A stretch of 64,000 nucleotides of DNA from Macrophomina tecta (GCA_024180945.1 JAKSGN010000003.1:1984001-2048000); one strand, 5' to 3'; shown: positions 33,501 to 48,266, counted from the first letter of the stretch. Translations and numbers: made by a program. Notes: generated from the letters alone by a model not told the origin.

Positions 33501-36500
33501 TTACATGCCATCCACCTCGGTGATCGCAAGGCCCTGCGGCTCGCCGTTGCCGTTGGTGTGGACCTGCTCGTACTCGAGCTTCTCCTGCTGGGCCATAGCT
33601 TGTGCCGAGACGATCTCGGCCAGACGCTTCAAGCGAGGCGTTTGGAGCCCTATGGAATCGTTAGTGTTGAGGCCAATTGATCCGTGGCAGGATTGTCACT
33701 TACAGGATGGAGTGTAGGTCTCCAGGGCAGTGATCACACGAGGCTCGGCAATCTCGTATGGCCCGCTGTCTTCCATGTCGACAGCAGTGAGCAGAAGAAC
33801 GTCGCTCTTCTCCGTGACTCGGGAAGCAACGGCCTTCATGATCTCGCCGTTAATGGGCTGTTCGTAGTCAGCCACCAGGTACTGGTTCAGAAGCTTCTGA
33901 ATCTGATTGGGAGAGAGCCTGCATATGATGTCAGATGATCCGTTTTATGATACAAAAATGCGTTTGTACTTACATCCAGCAAATGTCCTGGATAATCTCG
34001 ATATCGTTCAGGGTAGCCTTTTTGAGCTGCAGAAGCTTAGTGGCCTGCATCAAGTGCTCCAGCTGAAGCGTGCCCTCGGGCATATCGTGGCTCTTGCACC
34101 ACTCTTCAATCCTCGTGATGTTGTAGTTGATCTGCAGGCCACGCTTCCAGGAAAGGAAGTTGCGGCGCATGAGCAGGTCGTTGAACGCCGTAACGCCGAC
34201 CAGGCGAAGAAGCTCGGTGATGGCCTGAGTGACGATCGAGTCTTCAAGGAAGTATGCCTTCATAGCCTTGTAGACGTTGTTCAGCAGGCTCAGAAGGTTG
34301 TCCATGCTGTAAGCAGGCTGACTGTTGGACTGGAGCAGCTTGCCAAGGAACCTGTTGTTCTCGTTGGTCACGAAGCCAGGCAGGGACTGCGATTCGATGA
34401 TGGCCGGAACAATCATCTTGTGCAGCTTCTTCTTGAGAACCTTCATCCAGGTGTGGTATATGTTGAACTCCAAGCTTTCAAGGTCGTGCTTGACGATCTC
34501 AAGGAGACGGTCATACTCGTAGTTGTCCGTCTTTTGCGTCTCATACCAGTCCTCGGCGAGGAAGACGAATGAGAGCATCTCGTGCACGTTCGACAACCAG
34601 AAAGCACCCGGGTTGATGGCCTCGTCACCATCATGCTGCATGACCTCCTGCTGGATGGACTGCATGACGTTGGCAAGGAACCTTTCAGACTCCTTGACAA
34701 AGCCATTGTTCCACATCTCCGAGGTAACAAGGTTGATGAGATAGGCAGGGAAGAGGACCTCCTTGTCGCTGGGTGCGGGGTTTGTGCTCGGCGACGGAAT
34801 CTTGAGGTTGCGGATGAGACCCATGGTGACCTCATCGTTGAGCCCGTCCTCATCGGAAAGTATGTTCTCAAGCTCGAATTCAATGTTGTCCAAGCCAGGA
34901 GTGAAGGTAGAGCCAGACAGAGTTGCCTGCTTGTGGAGAGATTGCCCGGTAACAGCCATGGAAACGGGGCGAGGGTTGTAGGCGCCGCTGAAACGCTCAA
35001 TGTCGGCGCGTTCGCCAGCGCTTCTTCTCTTCGGCTTCTTGGAAGACACAAGGTTGATGAGTCCACTTGCGGGAGCATGGCTGGTACCGTTGGTGAGATC
35101 GCCGTTGATAGGTGCGGCCCGCTTAGCGAGCTCGAGCTGATCTTGCAGATCAGCAAGCTGTTGGCGAAGGGAGATCTTCTCGCTTTCGACCTGGCTCGAG
35201 CGGCGCTTGGTGTGCTCGAGCTCCTCGGTAGTCTCCCGCAGGGTATCGCGCAAATGTTTCTCTTCCTCCTGCAGGCGGCGCATGTTGGCAGTGCTTTCCT
35301 CATAGTTGGCCTGAAGTTTGCTGAACTCTTCCTCCATAGCGCTCAAACGAGCAGCAGTGATACCGGCCTGGTTAGCCTCAGCCTGCAACTCCTTGGTCCT
35401 TGCCTCAAGCGCGTTGGTCCTGCTCTTCCAAGAGTTGATCTGACTCTCGTAGTTCTGAACTTGGCCCTGAAGCGCCTTGTTCTGCTGTCTGACAGTACCG
35501 AGGGTCTGGGTGAGCTCGACGACCTTGTTCTCCAGCTTGTAGGAGATCTGCTTGAGGTCACGAGCCTCCTCACGGAGACCCTTGTAAGTACGGCGAGCCT
35601 TCCTACCGCGCCACAAGCTCTGAATAATGACAACCTTGCGGCGGTAAGATCTCCAGTTCTTGAGTTGGCGAGCCGATCTCCAGTTGCGCTGAATGCAGCG
35701 AGCGGCGTCGTTGAAGCGCTTGTCCAAAAGACCCTTGCGGAGAAGCCAACCTTTCGCAACGGCATCAAACAGGATGATGCTGTTGCGGATGTACTGGTAC
35801 TTCTTCCGCTCCCTGTAACCACGCCAGACACGCTGAATGGAGGTTGCCGACTTGACCTGGCGCATTTCCTCGGTACGGGCCCTTGCCAGGTAACCACGAA
35901 TGATAGCCTGCGTAGAAATGACGGCCTCACGTGCCTCGAGATACCTGCGTCTGTAGTACTTGGCACGCAGGTTCTTCTGGATCATAATCGCGGCCGAGTT
36001 CAAGCGAGCGGTACGCAGGTTCTCGAGGAACGCAAGCATACCAGCGCGGAAGAAGATCTTGGTAAGACCAAGCTGGTACTTGTCCATCTTGCCAGTTTCA
36101 CCTCCCAAAGCGCCCTGTAAAATCCTGTTGGCCATTTCCTTGATCTCTGATGTCCATTGTGAGGACGGCACCAACATGTAGTACCGGAGAGCGAATTCTT
36201 CGTAAGTCCATCTTGTCGGGTAACCAGCGCAACTGATGCGGACAGTCTCGAGAACACCGCAAGCACGAAGCTGGCTGAGAACCATAGGGCCCTCGAATTT
36301 CCACGCCTCCTTGGCCTCATTGGGTTTGATACAACGGATGTAGTGGACGTCGGTTGAGTTGATTGTTGTCATGAGTTCGATCAAGGAAGCCTTGAAGATA
36401 CCACCAAGGGTGGGCTTGCGGTTGACAGCAAGTCTCCGACCGGCGGAGACAGCAGTGCCTGGCTTGGCAGCTGAACCACCGCCGGTCTCCTTCTCGCGGA

Positions 36501-38515
36501 TCGCTGCGGCAGTGTCGACGACTTCCACCAAGAACTTGTTCGTCGAGGCTTTGAGAACCTCCATATGCTCATCTGGCACCGTATCTCTGTTCTTTTCAAT
36601 GAAGCCTTCCGACTCATACGTGACATCAACCGCGTAATGGCAGACGGTGAATGACGACTTTCCGAAACGGGGCTTCTTGTAGAACTTGTGCTTATCGCCA
36701 GAGTAGTTGTGGTGCAGCTTAGTAACGAACTGTTCATCAGAACCCATGGGCAACCGAGACTCTTCGTCGAGCAAAGACAAGATGCCGAGTTTTCCTTCGA
36801 TGAGGTCGATACAGGGCTGGTTGTCCGAGAAGTCGATGAAAGTCCAATCAATCTGTTCTCTGAGATACTCTTCCTGTTCCAGCTTGAAGACGTGCTGGTT
36901 GAACTCTTGCTGCAGCTTTTCGTTGGCGTAGTTGATACAGAACTGTTCGAAGGAGTTCTTGGCGAAGTGCTCGAAACCGTAGATATCCAGAACACCGATG
37001 AATGACTTCGTGGCGGCCACAACCTCGTCAGACGCCAAACTCCTGTTGACGTTGTCTACGAGCCAGTCAAAGAGACTCGAGTAAATGTACTTTGCGACGG
37101 AGTCACGCACGACGATGGCTTGTGCTTGCGTAAGATTGGAGGTGATCTTCTCTCCGCGAGTGATGAGCTGCTTCTTCACGCACCATTTGGCGAAGCCAGC
37201 AGCATCGATCCCGAGGAGATTGGCAGCCTTAACGAGGGCGGGTTCATCCGGTGCTAGCGAAGAGTCCGTTCGGGTAGCAGTGATCTTGACATCTCCAAGA
37301 TGAAGCAACGCGGCCAGGAGGCGCCAGATCTGGTTTTGGGTTTCGGAGTTGACGCCGATGGTGGTCAGTGATTTCCTCGTAGCCTCGAATTCGGCCTTGT
37401 CGTCAACGCCATCAATGACCGGTGCATTGCCCTGGTTCATGTACGTGAACTCCTCCGGTGTCTTCAGTCCCCACTCTTCGCGCTCAGCGTCCGTGGCACC
37501 GGCGCACATCTGGTAGAATATATGGTAGTTACGTTCCTTTAGCGGCTGGAAGACCAGTCTGGAGCGCTCGAGCAAGTAGACGCGGATCTTGGCGCCAATG
37601 ATTTCCGTAGATTCGTCAAACATAATCTCAATGTACTTTCCGAAACGTGAGGAGTTGTCGTTACGAGTCGTTTTCGCGTTGCCGAAGGCTTCCATGATGG
37701 GGTTGGTGGCCAGAATCTGCTCTTCGGTTTCACTCATGGCGTCCGCTTTCGCCTTCCGCTTGGGCTGGTCGGGCGACTCGCGCGTAGCGAAGTAACGCAT
37801 GATGTACTTTGCACTGACAGTCTTACCGGCACCGGATTCACCAGACACAACGATGGTTTGGTTGCGGTTGTCGCGAAGCATGTCCCTGTATGCCCAGTGT
37901 TAACGCTGAAATGTGCGGCACGAGGATGCGGGAAGCTGCGACGTACGCGAAGGCCTCTTCGGCGATTGCAAACAAATGCGGTGCTTGCGAAGCTCGGTGC
38001 TTGCCGGCATACACCTGCACCATGCCGGGCACGTATAAAGAGTCGACGCGGGCGAAAGGATTTGTCGCGATCAGGACGATTCCGGAGTATGTGTAGATTT
38101 CCTTTTGGGCATAGCGGAGCTTGATGGCTTGCAGCACTGCAGCACCAGAATCAGCACAAGTCAGAAAAACGCGGTGGGCGACAGTGCGGACCAGCTGGCT
38201 CGTTCAAATGTGACAGGTTGGTCAGATCGTCGCTGGCCTCGAGCATTGTCGGGTTCATGAGCGGGGGGAGGGTGCCGTCCTTGTCATCCTGGAGCGCTTC
38301 GACGGTGGTGTCTATCGACTTCTCCTGCTCGGGGGGTCAGCGGGCGCTCGGGAGCTGAGGCTCTGCAGGCGGATACGCACCTCGCCGGTGTCAAGGCGGA
38401 AGACAAGCTTGACCTTGTCGCCGTCGACGATCTTCTGCTCGACCTGCGAGGCAACCCATCCCTCGGTGGGGTCGGGCTGCCAGGCGCGGGTGCCAATCTC
38501 GTAGAGGTGCGACAT
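33501..38515 (-). CDS. MYO2: Class V myosin heavy chain (Myo2/MyoV/MyoE)
   Basis: Actin-based motor that carries secretory vesicles and organelles to growing tips. Six exons (38515-38381, 38324-38192, 38136-37947, 37885-33974, 33918-33704, 33649-33501) give 1577 residues; yeast Myo2 has 1574. Order: SH3-like N-domain (GTRAWQPDPTEGW), motor with P-loop GESGAGKT (168-175), switch I NDNSSRFGKYIEIMF, switch II DIYGFEHF and actin-binding loop YIRCIKPNEAKEAWKFEG. Then come six IQ motifs for calmodulin/light chains (about 770-920), coiled coil (about 930-1090), a linker, and the cargo-binding DIL domain (about 1250-1540). It ends at DGM*. The intron-2 donor is GTCCGC, weak, but it restores NEPAVLQAIKLRY. 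All phases match. Confidence 0.97.
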
Positions 38516-39447
38516 TGTCTAGCGGGGGAGATGGGCGAGCAGGACGCGGGGCCTGCTCTCTTGGGGGGGAGGGAGACGGATGAGGGGGTCGGTGGTGCTG
38601 GAGTTGGGCGGACTCCTGGGGAGGACAGCGCGCGCGCCCCAAGAAGACCCCAGACCGAGAGGGCGGCGGATCTCCTGCACTAGCAAACGGGGGGGTGGGA
38701 GAAGAGGAGGCCAGGCATCCGCGGGCGAGGCGGGCGCAGCAGGCGGGGGGCAGCAGGTCGAAGGGAGTGCAGGGCGAGGACGTGGTGGATTGAGGTAGGT
38801 CGCCAATTATTTAGAGATGCTGTTGAAACTGGACCTTGCACGGGGTCCAAAGGTCGACGTTCACCGCTTGCGCTGCCCGCCGAAGCTCCGCCGCGCCCTG
38901 CCCCCCAGCCCCTGAAACCCTCGCAGCTCGCCCGCCAGCAGCCAGCACCACCGACAGGCCGCTGCCGCTGCCGCTGCCACCTCCGCCGTCCCCCAGCGGA
39001 TGCACGCGCCTCCGGGCCTTGCTGCTGCATCCGCGACCCGGCAGTCTCCAAACCACCCTCAGCTTCCACGTGCCGCCTCCGCGCAAGGCACAGCGCGGCG
39101 CCGCTCCAGCCTTGCGTCTCACAACCCCTGCCCGCTGCCCGCTGCCCGCGCAGCTGGCGCCATCCTGCACCCGCCCGATTGGCGCGTGTATACCTGATGC
39201 AGCTCGCTGTCCCCTCCACCACCCTATTCCCATCGCCGCCGCCCACTTGACTAGCCCGCGCCCGTGCTGCCGCGCCCGCCAGCCGCTGCGCCGCTTGCCC
39301 GTGTGCGCTTTGTTTCTTCGCATTTCCGCCTGCTCCACGTTCCGTCATGGGCATGATCTATCCCAATCTCTATGCGCCCTTGAATCATTAAACTACCGCG
39401 ACAAGCTTTTCCCTCTGCCCCTAACTAGCTCGCACTCCTCCTCAACC
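38516..39447. other. Myosin upstream region
   Basis: 0.9 kb of GC-rich DNA between the P450 stop and the myosin start. Must contain the myosin promoter. Long open frames here on both strands (up to about 255 codons) are composition effects: Pro/Arg/Ala-rich with no domain. Confidence 0.55.
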
Positions 39448-41767
39448 CTATTTCCTTTCCAGCGCCGCCCGTCCGATCCTAACTCGGACATCGCCCTTGG
39501 GTCGCGCTACCACGAGCCCCCCGCCCCGACGCGGTATTTTCCAACCGCCTGGCGCGGCCGGCTCAACCTTCCACACGCCCAGCACCGTGGCTACAGTCGT
39601 TAGACAAAGGCTCTGCGCAAACCTGTCAACCCCGCCCATCCGCCACATGCCGTTGTCGTGCCTGACAGTGCCCCAGTCTGCCCTCGTGGCCTTGCTGTCC
39701 TCGTCGTGCACCACGAATCTGTCGGCTATGAACGTCTCCGCGCTGCGGTACTGGCTGTCTGTGTTGAGAAGGCCGTTGGAGACATCCACGAACTCGCCCT
39801 TCCTGACCACGTACCTGGCCGCTATTCCCCCGGTCGAAGTATCAGTGATCACCATGTCCTGTCTTGCTTTGCTCACCGACCAAGACATGTTGTAGAGCCT
39901 GACCGTCTCCATGTAGCAGCTCAGCAGCAACGGGCACTTTGTCTGCAGCCCGTCGAGATCAATGTTCAGGCGCGGCGGCTCCATAATGCCGAAGTCGTTG
40001 TCCGGCTGATAAGCGCGAGCGTAGCCGCGAACTTCCTCGCGGATGCGGTCCACCAGTCCAGGCTCAGCAAGGATGTGTATCATCATCCAGAAGACGAGGT
40101 CGCGGCTGGCTGCGTTCAGTGCCCAGATCATGTACAGGTGAGCATGAGGATGAACGGCTGGCGGGACGTTGTTCTCAGCGAAGAAACGCTTGGAAGCAGT
40201 GAAGGCCGCTGAAAAGTCTCCCACATCTTCCTCGGTAGATATGATGTCTTCACCTCCCAGTTCCCTTTCATAAGACTTCTCGAGTGAGGAGAGGTTGGTC
40301 AGGAGTGCTCTCCGTGCGATATACCCGGCAGGCAATCCAGGAATCGGAACCCAGCGTGGGAGGCCTGTGGCCAAGAGGCTCATTTTGGACTCGAAAGTCT
40401 GGAGAGTCTCGTTAAAGGCGGGATATTCGTCCATGAAAGCTGTTCCGGCGAAAGTATTGTTGATTATGTGACCCACGAAATCACGAATCAGCATGCTGGC
40501 TACGATGTCAGCCTCCGAGATATCAAGGGACGGGCGATCAAACCTACGCAAAGCTCGATTCCGAAAGGTCTTTCTGGCCATCAGCTTCTTCGACAACCAT
40601 TGTCAAGCTCGCCCGTTCCCAGGCTTGTTGATCCACGTAGCTTTCATTGAAAGTGACGAGGTCGGGCACAAGCTCTTTCAGAAAACTCGCCGCCTTTTCC
40701 GACAGTAGATCCACGTTTGAATCGGTGAAGACCTCTTCATAGAAATTGTTTGCAAGTACTGCCGTGGGATTGCCGCTCTGGGAAAGCTCGTCGGAGAGGC
40801 CCAAAACGTTTCTGCGGAGAGCCGAAACGAAGGTTTGATTATCCAAACCCTCAGCCTCCTTTCCTCCGATGGACTCGACCAATGCCGGCGACCCCAAGAT
40901 GACATGCTTCGTGCCGAGAAAGTTTACCGTGAACACATTCTGCGTGACATCGTTTCTGAAAAGCATTAGTTAGTCATAGATCCGACAGAGGTATCAACAT
41001 CAAGCGTCGGAAACTTCACACTCACCTAACTCTCCTCAGGAACGAATCCACATCCCAGAGCAGCTGCAGTGCGTGACCGATAAAGGGGATTGAGGAAGGA
41101 ACGACGGGGACAGCCTTCTTTTCGCCCGTCTGGCTGCACGCGTCCTGATACTTGAGGCCTGTCCAGATGCGGGTTGATAGCAATATTGTGACACCGACCA
41201 CAAGTGCTCCAATCACACGTATCGGCGTCTCTAGGCTATTGACTGGTTCTGGAACTGTATCGGAAGTTAGGTGCGGCCTATGGGGTCTCGAATGGTTGTT
41301 TGCCTGGTATGAGGTCCGTCTCAAAGGGGTTACAGCGTGCGGAAGCGCACATACAAATCTGAAGCAGTTGTCCGGGTGTATGTGTCGAGTGATTTCACAG
41401 TAAACACATCTAGACGGCTGCTTCAGATCTGCGTGGTTGGAGGGGATTACTGTTCTACGACACAGGAAGTCGTGGCCGGCCTCGGGGATGCTCAACCTGC
41501 AATGGAAACGGGACAGGGAATGATCGAGGTGGACAAAGAGGACACTTGATGATGGGAAATTCCGCAGAGAACACAGAAGAGTGCTTGAGGAAGTGGGGAA
41601 CTTTGGGTGCCGACGAGAGCGACTCGTATAGGTAAAGGGGCAGCAGGGGACATTCACTTACCGGCAATCCAGCCCTTCGCAATCGCGAGAGCTGAAGCGA
41701 TTGCAACTAGAAAGCCGTTCCAGAGCAGCGCCTTGCGCTCGAAATAGACTGCTAAGCCAAGCGCCAT
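39448..41767 (-). CDS. Cytochrome P450 (CYP7/8-like fungal clan) with a degenerate heme-binding loop
   Basis: Four exons (41767-41662, 41254-41026, 40955-40548, 40495-39448) give 596 residues. An N-terminal hydrophobic helix (WNGFLVAIASALAIAKGW) and a second one (VIGALVVGVTILL) suggest an ER anchor. P450 marks are the proline-rich start (VPVVPSSIPFIGHALQLL), an I-helix like that of CYP7/8 relatives (HLYMIWALNAASRDLVFWMM), the ExxR pair METVRLY (444-447) and the C-terminal PKGDVRVRI. Where the family has FGGGxxxCPGR, this protein reads MWRMGGVDRFAQSL. The cysteine thiolate ligand is missing and the loop is several residues short, although the flanks are well kept. As written it cannot bind heme in the usual way: either pseudoenzyme or decaying gene. 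The 404-nt intron 1 separates the membrane anchor from the rest. Confidence 0.85.
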
Positions 41768-42257
41768 GTTTTCCTGAAGGCGTTGACGAGGAGAGGGAGT
41801 CGCCGGCGGTGTCTTTTCACCGCACACCTGGCCGGAAGCTGAAAGCGGTGACCGCTCGCTTCTCCGAGCAAACAAGCTGAGCAGGCGAGGAAAATCAATG
41901 GTCCAGCGCGCCCTTGCTAAAGATTCATCAGCAATGCGGAACGAAAGCGTGTCTGATATGCAGCCAAAGTAGGACAGGCGCGTGGTATGTGAGCAGAGAA
42001 CAGAGTCAGAGCGAGGCGGTGTTGCGGTGGTGGCTTGGAGAAGGATGACATCGCAGCGGAAAGAACATCAACTTTCTTCAGCCCTATCGCCGCCGACCGC
42101 CCGCATATTTAACGTCGACCATCTGCACCTACTTTAGCCCATTGACAACCCAAATCACCTACAAAGGTGCCTCTCTCCACATATTCAAATCACGCGCTTC
42201 AGACCAGCACGAGGAGATCAGAGGAATCACAGAAAAAGCAGGGAAAATCCATTCAGC
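41768..42257. promoter_or_regulatory. Divergent promoter region of the P450 and the ITPase gene
   Basis: 490 bp between two start codons on opposite strands. A CT/AC-rich leader precedes the ITPase start. No clear TATA box. Confidence 0.5.
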
Positions 42258-43094
42258 ATGGCACCCAAGGAACTGAACTTCATCACCGGCAACGCCAACA
42301 AGCTTGCCGAAGTCAAGGCCATCCTCGCGGGCAGCGGTGTGGAGCTCCGCAACCAAAGCGTTGATTTGCTTGAGATTCAGGGCACCGTTGAGGAGGTAAC
42401 ACGCGACAAGTGCAAGCGGGCCGCTGAACAGGTACGTCCATCTCGGTTGGTGCTCGAGCACAGTTTCTCCAGTAGGAGATCCATCTGAGAACATTTGTCT
42501 TTGAGGTTTCCAACTCATTATTACTAACCCAAATTTTCACAACAGATCGGCGGTCCCGTACTTGTCGAGGATACCTGCCTCTGCTTCAAAGCCATGAACG
42601 ACCTCCCAGGACCATACATGTAAGTCTGACACAACCATTGAATGGCGAGCGTATCTCACCTGCTCCCATTCCCCCCTTTACCAAAACCAAACCGTCTAAT
42701 ATCCCCATCCTTATGCAAACAGTAAGTGGTTCATGCAGTCCATCGGCGTCAAGAACCTGCACAAAATGCTTGACGGTTTCGAGGACAAGTCCGCCCAGGC
42801 CGTCTGTACCTTCGGCTACTCCGAAGGCCCCGGTCATGAGCCCATCCTCTTCCAGGGCAGGACAGACGGCAAGATTGTGCCCTCGCGAGGCCCCACCGAC
42901 TTCGGTAAGCCCTGCATTTCACCATTCGCCTCATCAATACCAACAACACTAACCTATCCAAAGGCTGGGACTCAACCTTTGAGTATGAAGGCCAGACATA
43001 TGCCGAGATGCCAAAGGCGGAGAAGAATAAGATCTCACACCGGGGCAAGGCGCTGGAGAAGCTCAAGGAGTGGCTGAAAACCAACGTCGACTAA
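42258..43094 (+). CDS. HAM1: Inosine triphosphate pyrophosphatase (ITPase, Ham1)
   Basis: Hydrolyses ITP, dITP and XTP to monophosphates and pyrophosphate, keeping damaged purines out of DNA and RNA; cytosolic, Mg-dependent dimer. Four exons (42258-42431, 42546-42619, 42723-42904, 42964-43094) give 186 residues, the normal size. Conserved motifs are [76 protein letters not shown] and the C-terminal [19 protein letters not shown]. All catalytic residues of the family (Lys in the TGN-xxK loop, Glu/Asp of VEDT, SHR) are present. Converges on Fap7 with 248 bp between stops. Confidence 0.96.
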
Positions 43095-43342
43095 GGCAAA
43101 AGCGTACTTCTTCTCTGTTCCTGCTAGATGCTACGACGCGATATGGAAATGGAAAAAAAAAGAAAGTAGGAAGTTCCAACCGATTGAACGCCATCTATGA
43201 ATATCTTCCCATCCCTCCCCAGTATAGACAAGACCCAAAACTTTTCAAAAAGCCAATAGACGGGTATATGTAGAATATTCCTATCCTCCTTCCAAGAGAC
43301 CCACCGCGTGAACGACGTCGAATAAACCATCCACAAGATGAC

Positions 43343-44047
43343 TCAATCCTCCTCCTCATCACCCTCCTCTCCCAACCCACTCACGCCCTCCACCCCGTCA
43401 GGATGCTGTTCCCTCCACGCCTTTACCCACTGCTCGACGCGTTCAACATTCCGTTCGACCTCGTCCGCTTCGTCGCTGCGCAGCTCGACCACAATCTCCT
43501 CGTCGAAGGCCTGCCGTGCCTCCTCCAGTAGCACCTGCATGATCTCCGCGTCCATGTTCTCCTCGAGCTTCTTGTCCGCGTATCCGCGCGCCTTCAGCCG
43601 GTCGTACAGCAGCGTCGAGTCGGCACGCACCACGATCACCAGATCGATCCAAGAGCGGGGGAAGAGGTCGCACGCGTGCCAGTCGACGATGTTGCCGCCG
43701 CGCAGGAGGTCGGGTTCGATAGCATCCAGGAGCTGTACATCAAACATCATGTTAGCCACTTGCTCTACAAGAATTGAAAGAGTGAATGTAGGAAGAAAGC
43801 GAGGTGAGTGAGAGGAAGAAAAATAAGGGAAAAAAAAAAAAAAGGACAAACGCACCTTGTCCTCGTCCACGATCCAGCTGCCCAGTTCCTCGTCCCTGCC
43901 GTCATAGCAATCCCTCTCCTTGGCCACTTGGTTGATCGCGAGATGCCTCAGGTCCGGGTTATTCTGTGCCAGCAACTGCGCGTGCGTCGTCTTGCCCACG
44001 CCCGGCGTGCCGGTGATGATAATATTCGGGCTGGTGCGCTTGACCAT
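43343..44047 (-). CDS. FAP7: Adenylate kinase-like ribosome-assembly ATPase Fap7 (hCINAP)
   Basis: Nuclear P-loop NTPase needed for late 40S maturation (20S pre-rRNA cleavage, uS11/eS26 delivery). Two exons (44047-43856 and 43732-43343) give 193 residues. P-loop GTPGVGKTT is at 13-21, followed by LAINQVAKERDCYDGRDEE and SWIVDEDK|LLDAIEP across the intron. The family stretch NIVDWHACDLFPRSWIDLV and the lid/helix RGYADKKLEENMDAEIMQV are near-identical to known Fap7 proteins. The acidic tail (GLGEEGDEEED) is common in fungi. The 123-nt intron contains a 14-nt homopolymer (43830-43843). The start is fixed by MVKRTSPN just before the first beta strand. Confidence 0.96.
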   Translation of the reverse strand: MVKRTSPNIIITGTPGVGKTTHAQLLAQNNPDLRHLAINQVAKERDCYDGRDEELGSWIVDEDKVRLSFFFFFPYFSSSHSPRFLPTFTLSILVEQVANMMFDVQLLDAIEPDLLRGGNIVDWHACDLFPRSWIDLVIVVRADSTLLYDRLKARGYADKKLEENMDAEIMQVLLEEARQAFDEEIVVELRSDEADEVERNVERVEQWVKAWREQHPDGVEGVSGLGEEGDEEED

Positions 44048-44666
44048 GGTTTGTCTTGAAAACGTTCGTCTTCGGAGAGCGTGGGCACAATCGTAAAGGC
44101 AATATTTGAGAGTCGGTGTACGCACTCGTTTCAGGTAGCAGGAAAGACGAGGGAGACCGTGACAAGTGTTGGCGCAAGTTGGTGGTGTTGCATATATGAA
44201 TTCGCGACCTCTCCGAAATTTTGGGGCCTGTCCGCAGCGCGTTGGTTCGGGCCGAGCGCCCTGCGATGACGGCATGGGTCTTTCCGTTACGTCTCATACT
44301 TCAAGGTGCATTTTCGCGCAGTATTCCTCTGGCACAACCCCAGCAGGGTAGGCATACTTTGTGGTTTCCCAAAATAATCGTATATTGCAAAGGCTGTCAT
44401 AGACTCCATTACATGCTCTTTCACATGTTTAAGCAGCAAATCCCACCATAAGAAATATGGAAAAAGCAAGGCCAAAAACAAAGCACATGAGTTCCTGCTA
44501 ATCATCGACGTCGTTCTGACGTTAGGCTGCCCCAATTCTCCCGTCGACTGATGGAACTGTTCGGACGCCATACATTTGGTTGCTCTATTGGTATTTTCCG
44601 AGATTCGAACCAAAAGCCAAAGCCAAACTTCGTTTCTTATTTATTTCCTTTTCGCGAGCAGTGCAC
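44048..44666. other. Intergenic region between Fap7 and ZWF1
   Basis: 619 bp: Fap7 promoter on the left and ZWF1 3' UTR on the right. Nothing else is recognised. Confidence 0.5.
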
Positions 44667-46729
<2,063 letters not shown>

Positions 46730-48266
46730 TGCGTCTGTGGGATGTGATTTCTCGTGGGAGGGTGGAGGGAAGCAGGGAATGGAGAGAAAATGGAAGCAAT
46801 GGAGACAGGCGGAAAAAGGCCGGCGACTGTCGAGAGGGATTCGGGCGAGGAAGTTGTTGAATCGGAGGTGTCTGGATTGCAGCTGGTGGTGGGGTCAATT
46901 TAGGGCGGATTCGTCGGAGGCAGTGACGTTTGCGCGGCGGCGCTTCCTCGCTCTCTCGCAGCAGCTCGAAGCGCTCCCAGCCCGTCGCACGACTGAAGCA
47001 GCAGGGACGGTGTCCGGATGAAATTTCAGCGCAATCACAGGATCGCCCTTGTGTGCTACGTGTGGATTGCGAATACACAATGGTCTTCTCGCCCCAGTGT
47101 CGCAGCCCGCCACAGCGGCCATCTCTGCTCTCATAAATGCGTGCCCCCGATGACCGGACGGCCATCTTTTTAGGCATTCGGATCACTCATCAGCCCTGTC
47201 TCAGAGATTGCACCCGTTAACTCCAAAACTCCGCGGCCGCTTTCTCAGCGACCCACCTGCCGCCAATGCCACGTCCGACCAGGCTGCCGTAGCGTGCCGG
47301 TCGCCCAAAACGCTGCCACAGCTTGAAGCCCACCCCTCGCCGCCTCCCAAGCCCGCAGCGCCGGCTGGCGGTGGCCTTGGGTGCAGCGTGCGGGCGGCCT
47401 GCTCTCCACCTCCTCCGTGGAAAACCGCCGCGCCCGTCGGTGGGCAGCGGGGGTTCCGTTCCAGCCACCTCTGGATCCTGACTGATGTGCTGACTCTGTC
47501 GACTGCGCGCGCTGACCGAGCACTTGCTGGAGCGCGAGACCCCGGTGGGCGAGCAGAGTTCCCCTCACCTTCGGCATACCGCAGACATGCATCCGCCTCG
47601 CGCCGCTGCACGCACGAACGCAGTGCATCAAGCACCACCACCACCATCACCACCACCACCACCACCACCACCACCTTGCGCGCCCCGTCTTGCTAGCCTT
47701 CTCTGTTGGGTCTGAGTTGGAGCCACCATGAGCTCAATGGGGCTCGCAGTGACGTCGGCCCAAAAGAGACAGCTCTGGGAGCTAGGACGTCTGCTGCGAG
47801 AGAACGCCTAGGCCACACCGTAGGAAGCACGTCCGGCTCCGTCGATAAATCTTCTTATCTGATTCTCTCACGCCGCGATCCCACAGCCCGTCGCCTCACT
47901 GCTACCCCTCCCGCCGGGAGTCGTGATGGCAGGTGCACGTCAGGCTCGGGACTCATCTGCCCGGAGGCTATTCGAGGAATTTGCAATGTCAAATAGTCCG
48001 ATTGCTCGGGTTATCTATTCCGGTCCGCCCTTCTCTCTATGTAAATCTGCACAAGTCTATGTATTAATACGCTTCGTCCAAGCCTGCGCTCGGTGGATGA
48101 GTCAATGGCCAGGGCGATTGTGAGATCCATCTGGTCTCCACGTGCGCTGTTTTGATCTGCTTGCGGCTCCGAAGCGTCCCCGACTGTCGTCATTTCCGTG
48201 CGACATCGCCCCCGAACAACGGCCAACGTCTTTTCTCAGCCTAAAATGATTCGGGAAAAAAGGGTC
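46730..48266. other. ZWF1 upstream region
   Basis: 1.5 kb, GC-rich, with a CAC-type microsatellite at 47629-47677. Open frames of 130-260 codons on both strands are low-complexity and show no domain or conserved splice structure. Holds the ZWF1 promoter and, at the right, the 3' end of the hydrolase gene. Confidence 0.5.
47629..47677. repeat. CAC/CCA trinucleotide microsatellite
   Basis: About sixteen imperfect CAC units with one CAT interruption. Confidence 0.9.

Noticed and set aside
34582..36120. 512-codon open frame on the + strand
   Set aside because: Exactly antisense to the myosin coiled-coil/IQ region; Leu/Val/Glu-rich translation is a codon-complement effect, with no domain.
38836..39603. 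255-codon + strand open frame upstream of the myosin gene
   Set aside because: Pro/Arg/Ser-rich translation of GC-rich promoter DNA, running antisense into the P450 3' end; no conserved motif.
44590..44640. B-box-like GGTTCGAATCTC on the - strand
   Set aside because: No matching A box, acceptor stem or anticodon arm within range.
47629..47677. Possible CRISPR-like array
   Set aside because: Simple trinucleotide repeat with no spacers; the genome is eukaryotic.
47201..47696. Overlapping frames on both strands around the CAC microsatellite
   Set aside because: Low-complexity translations driven by the repeat; no start context, splice structure or domain.
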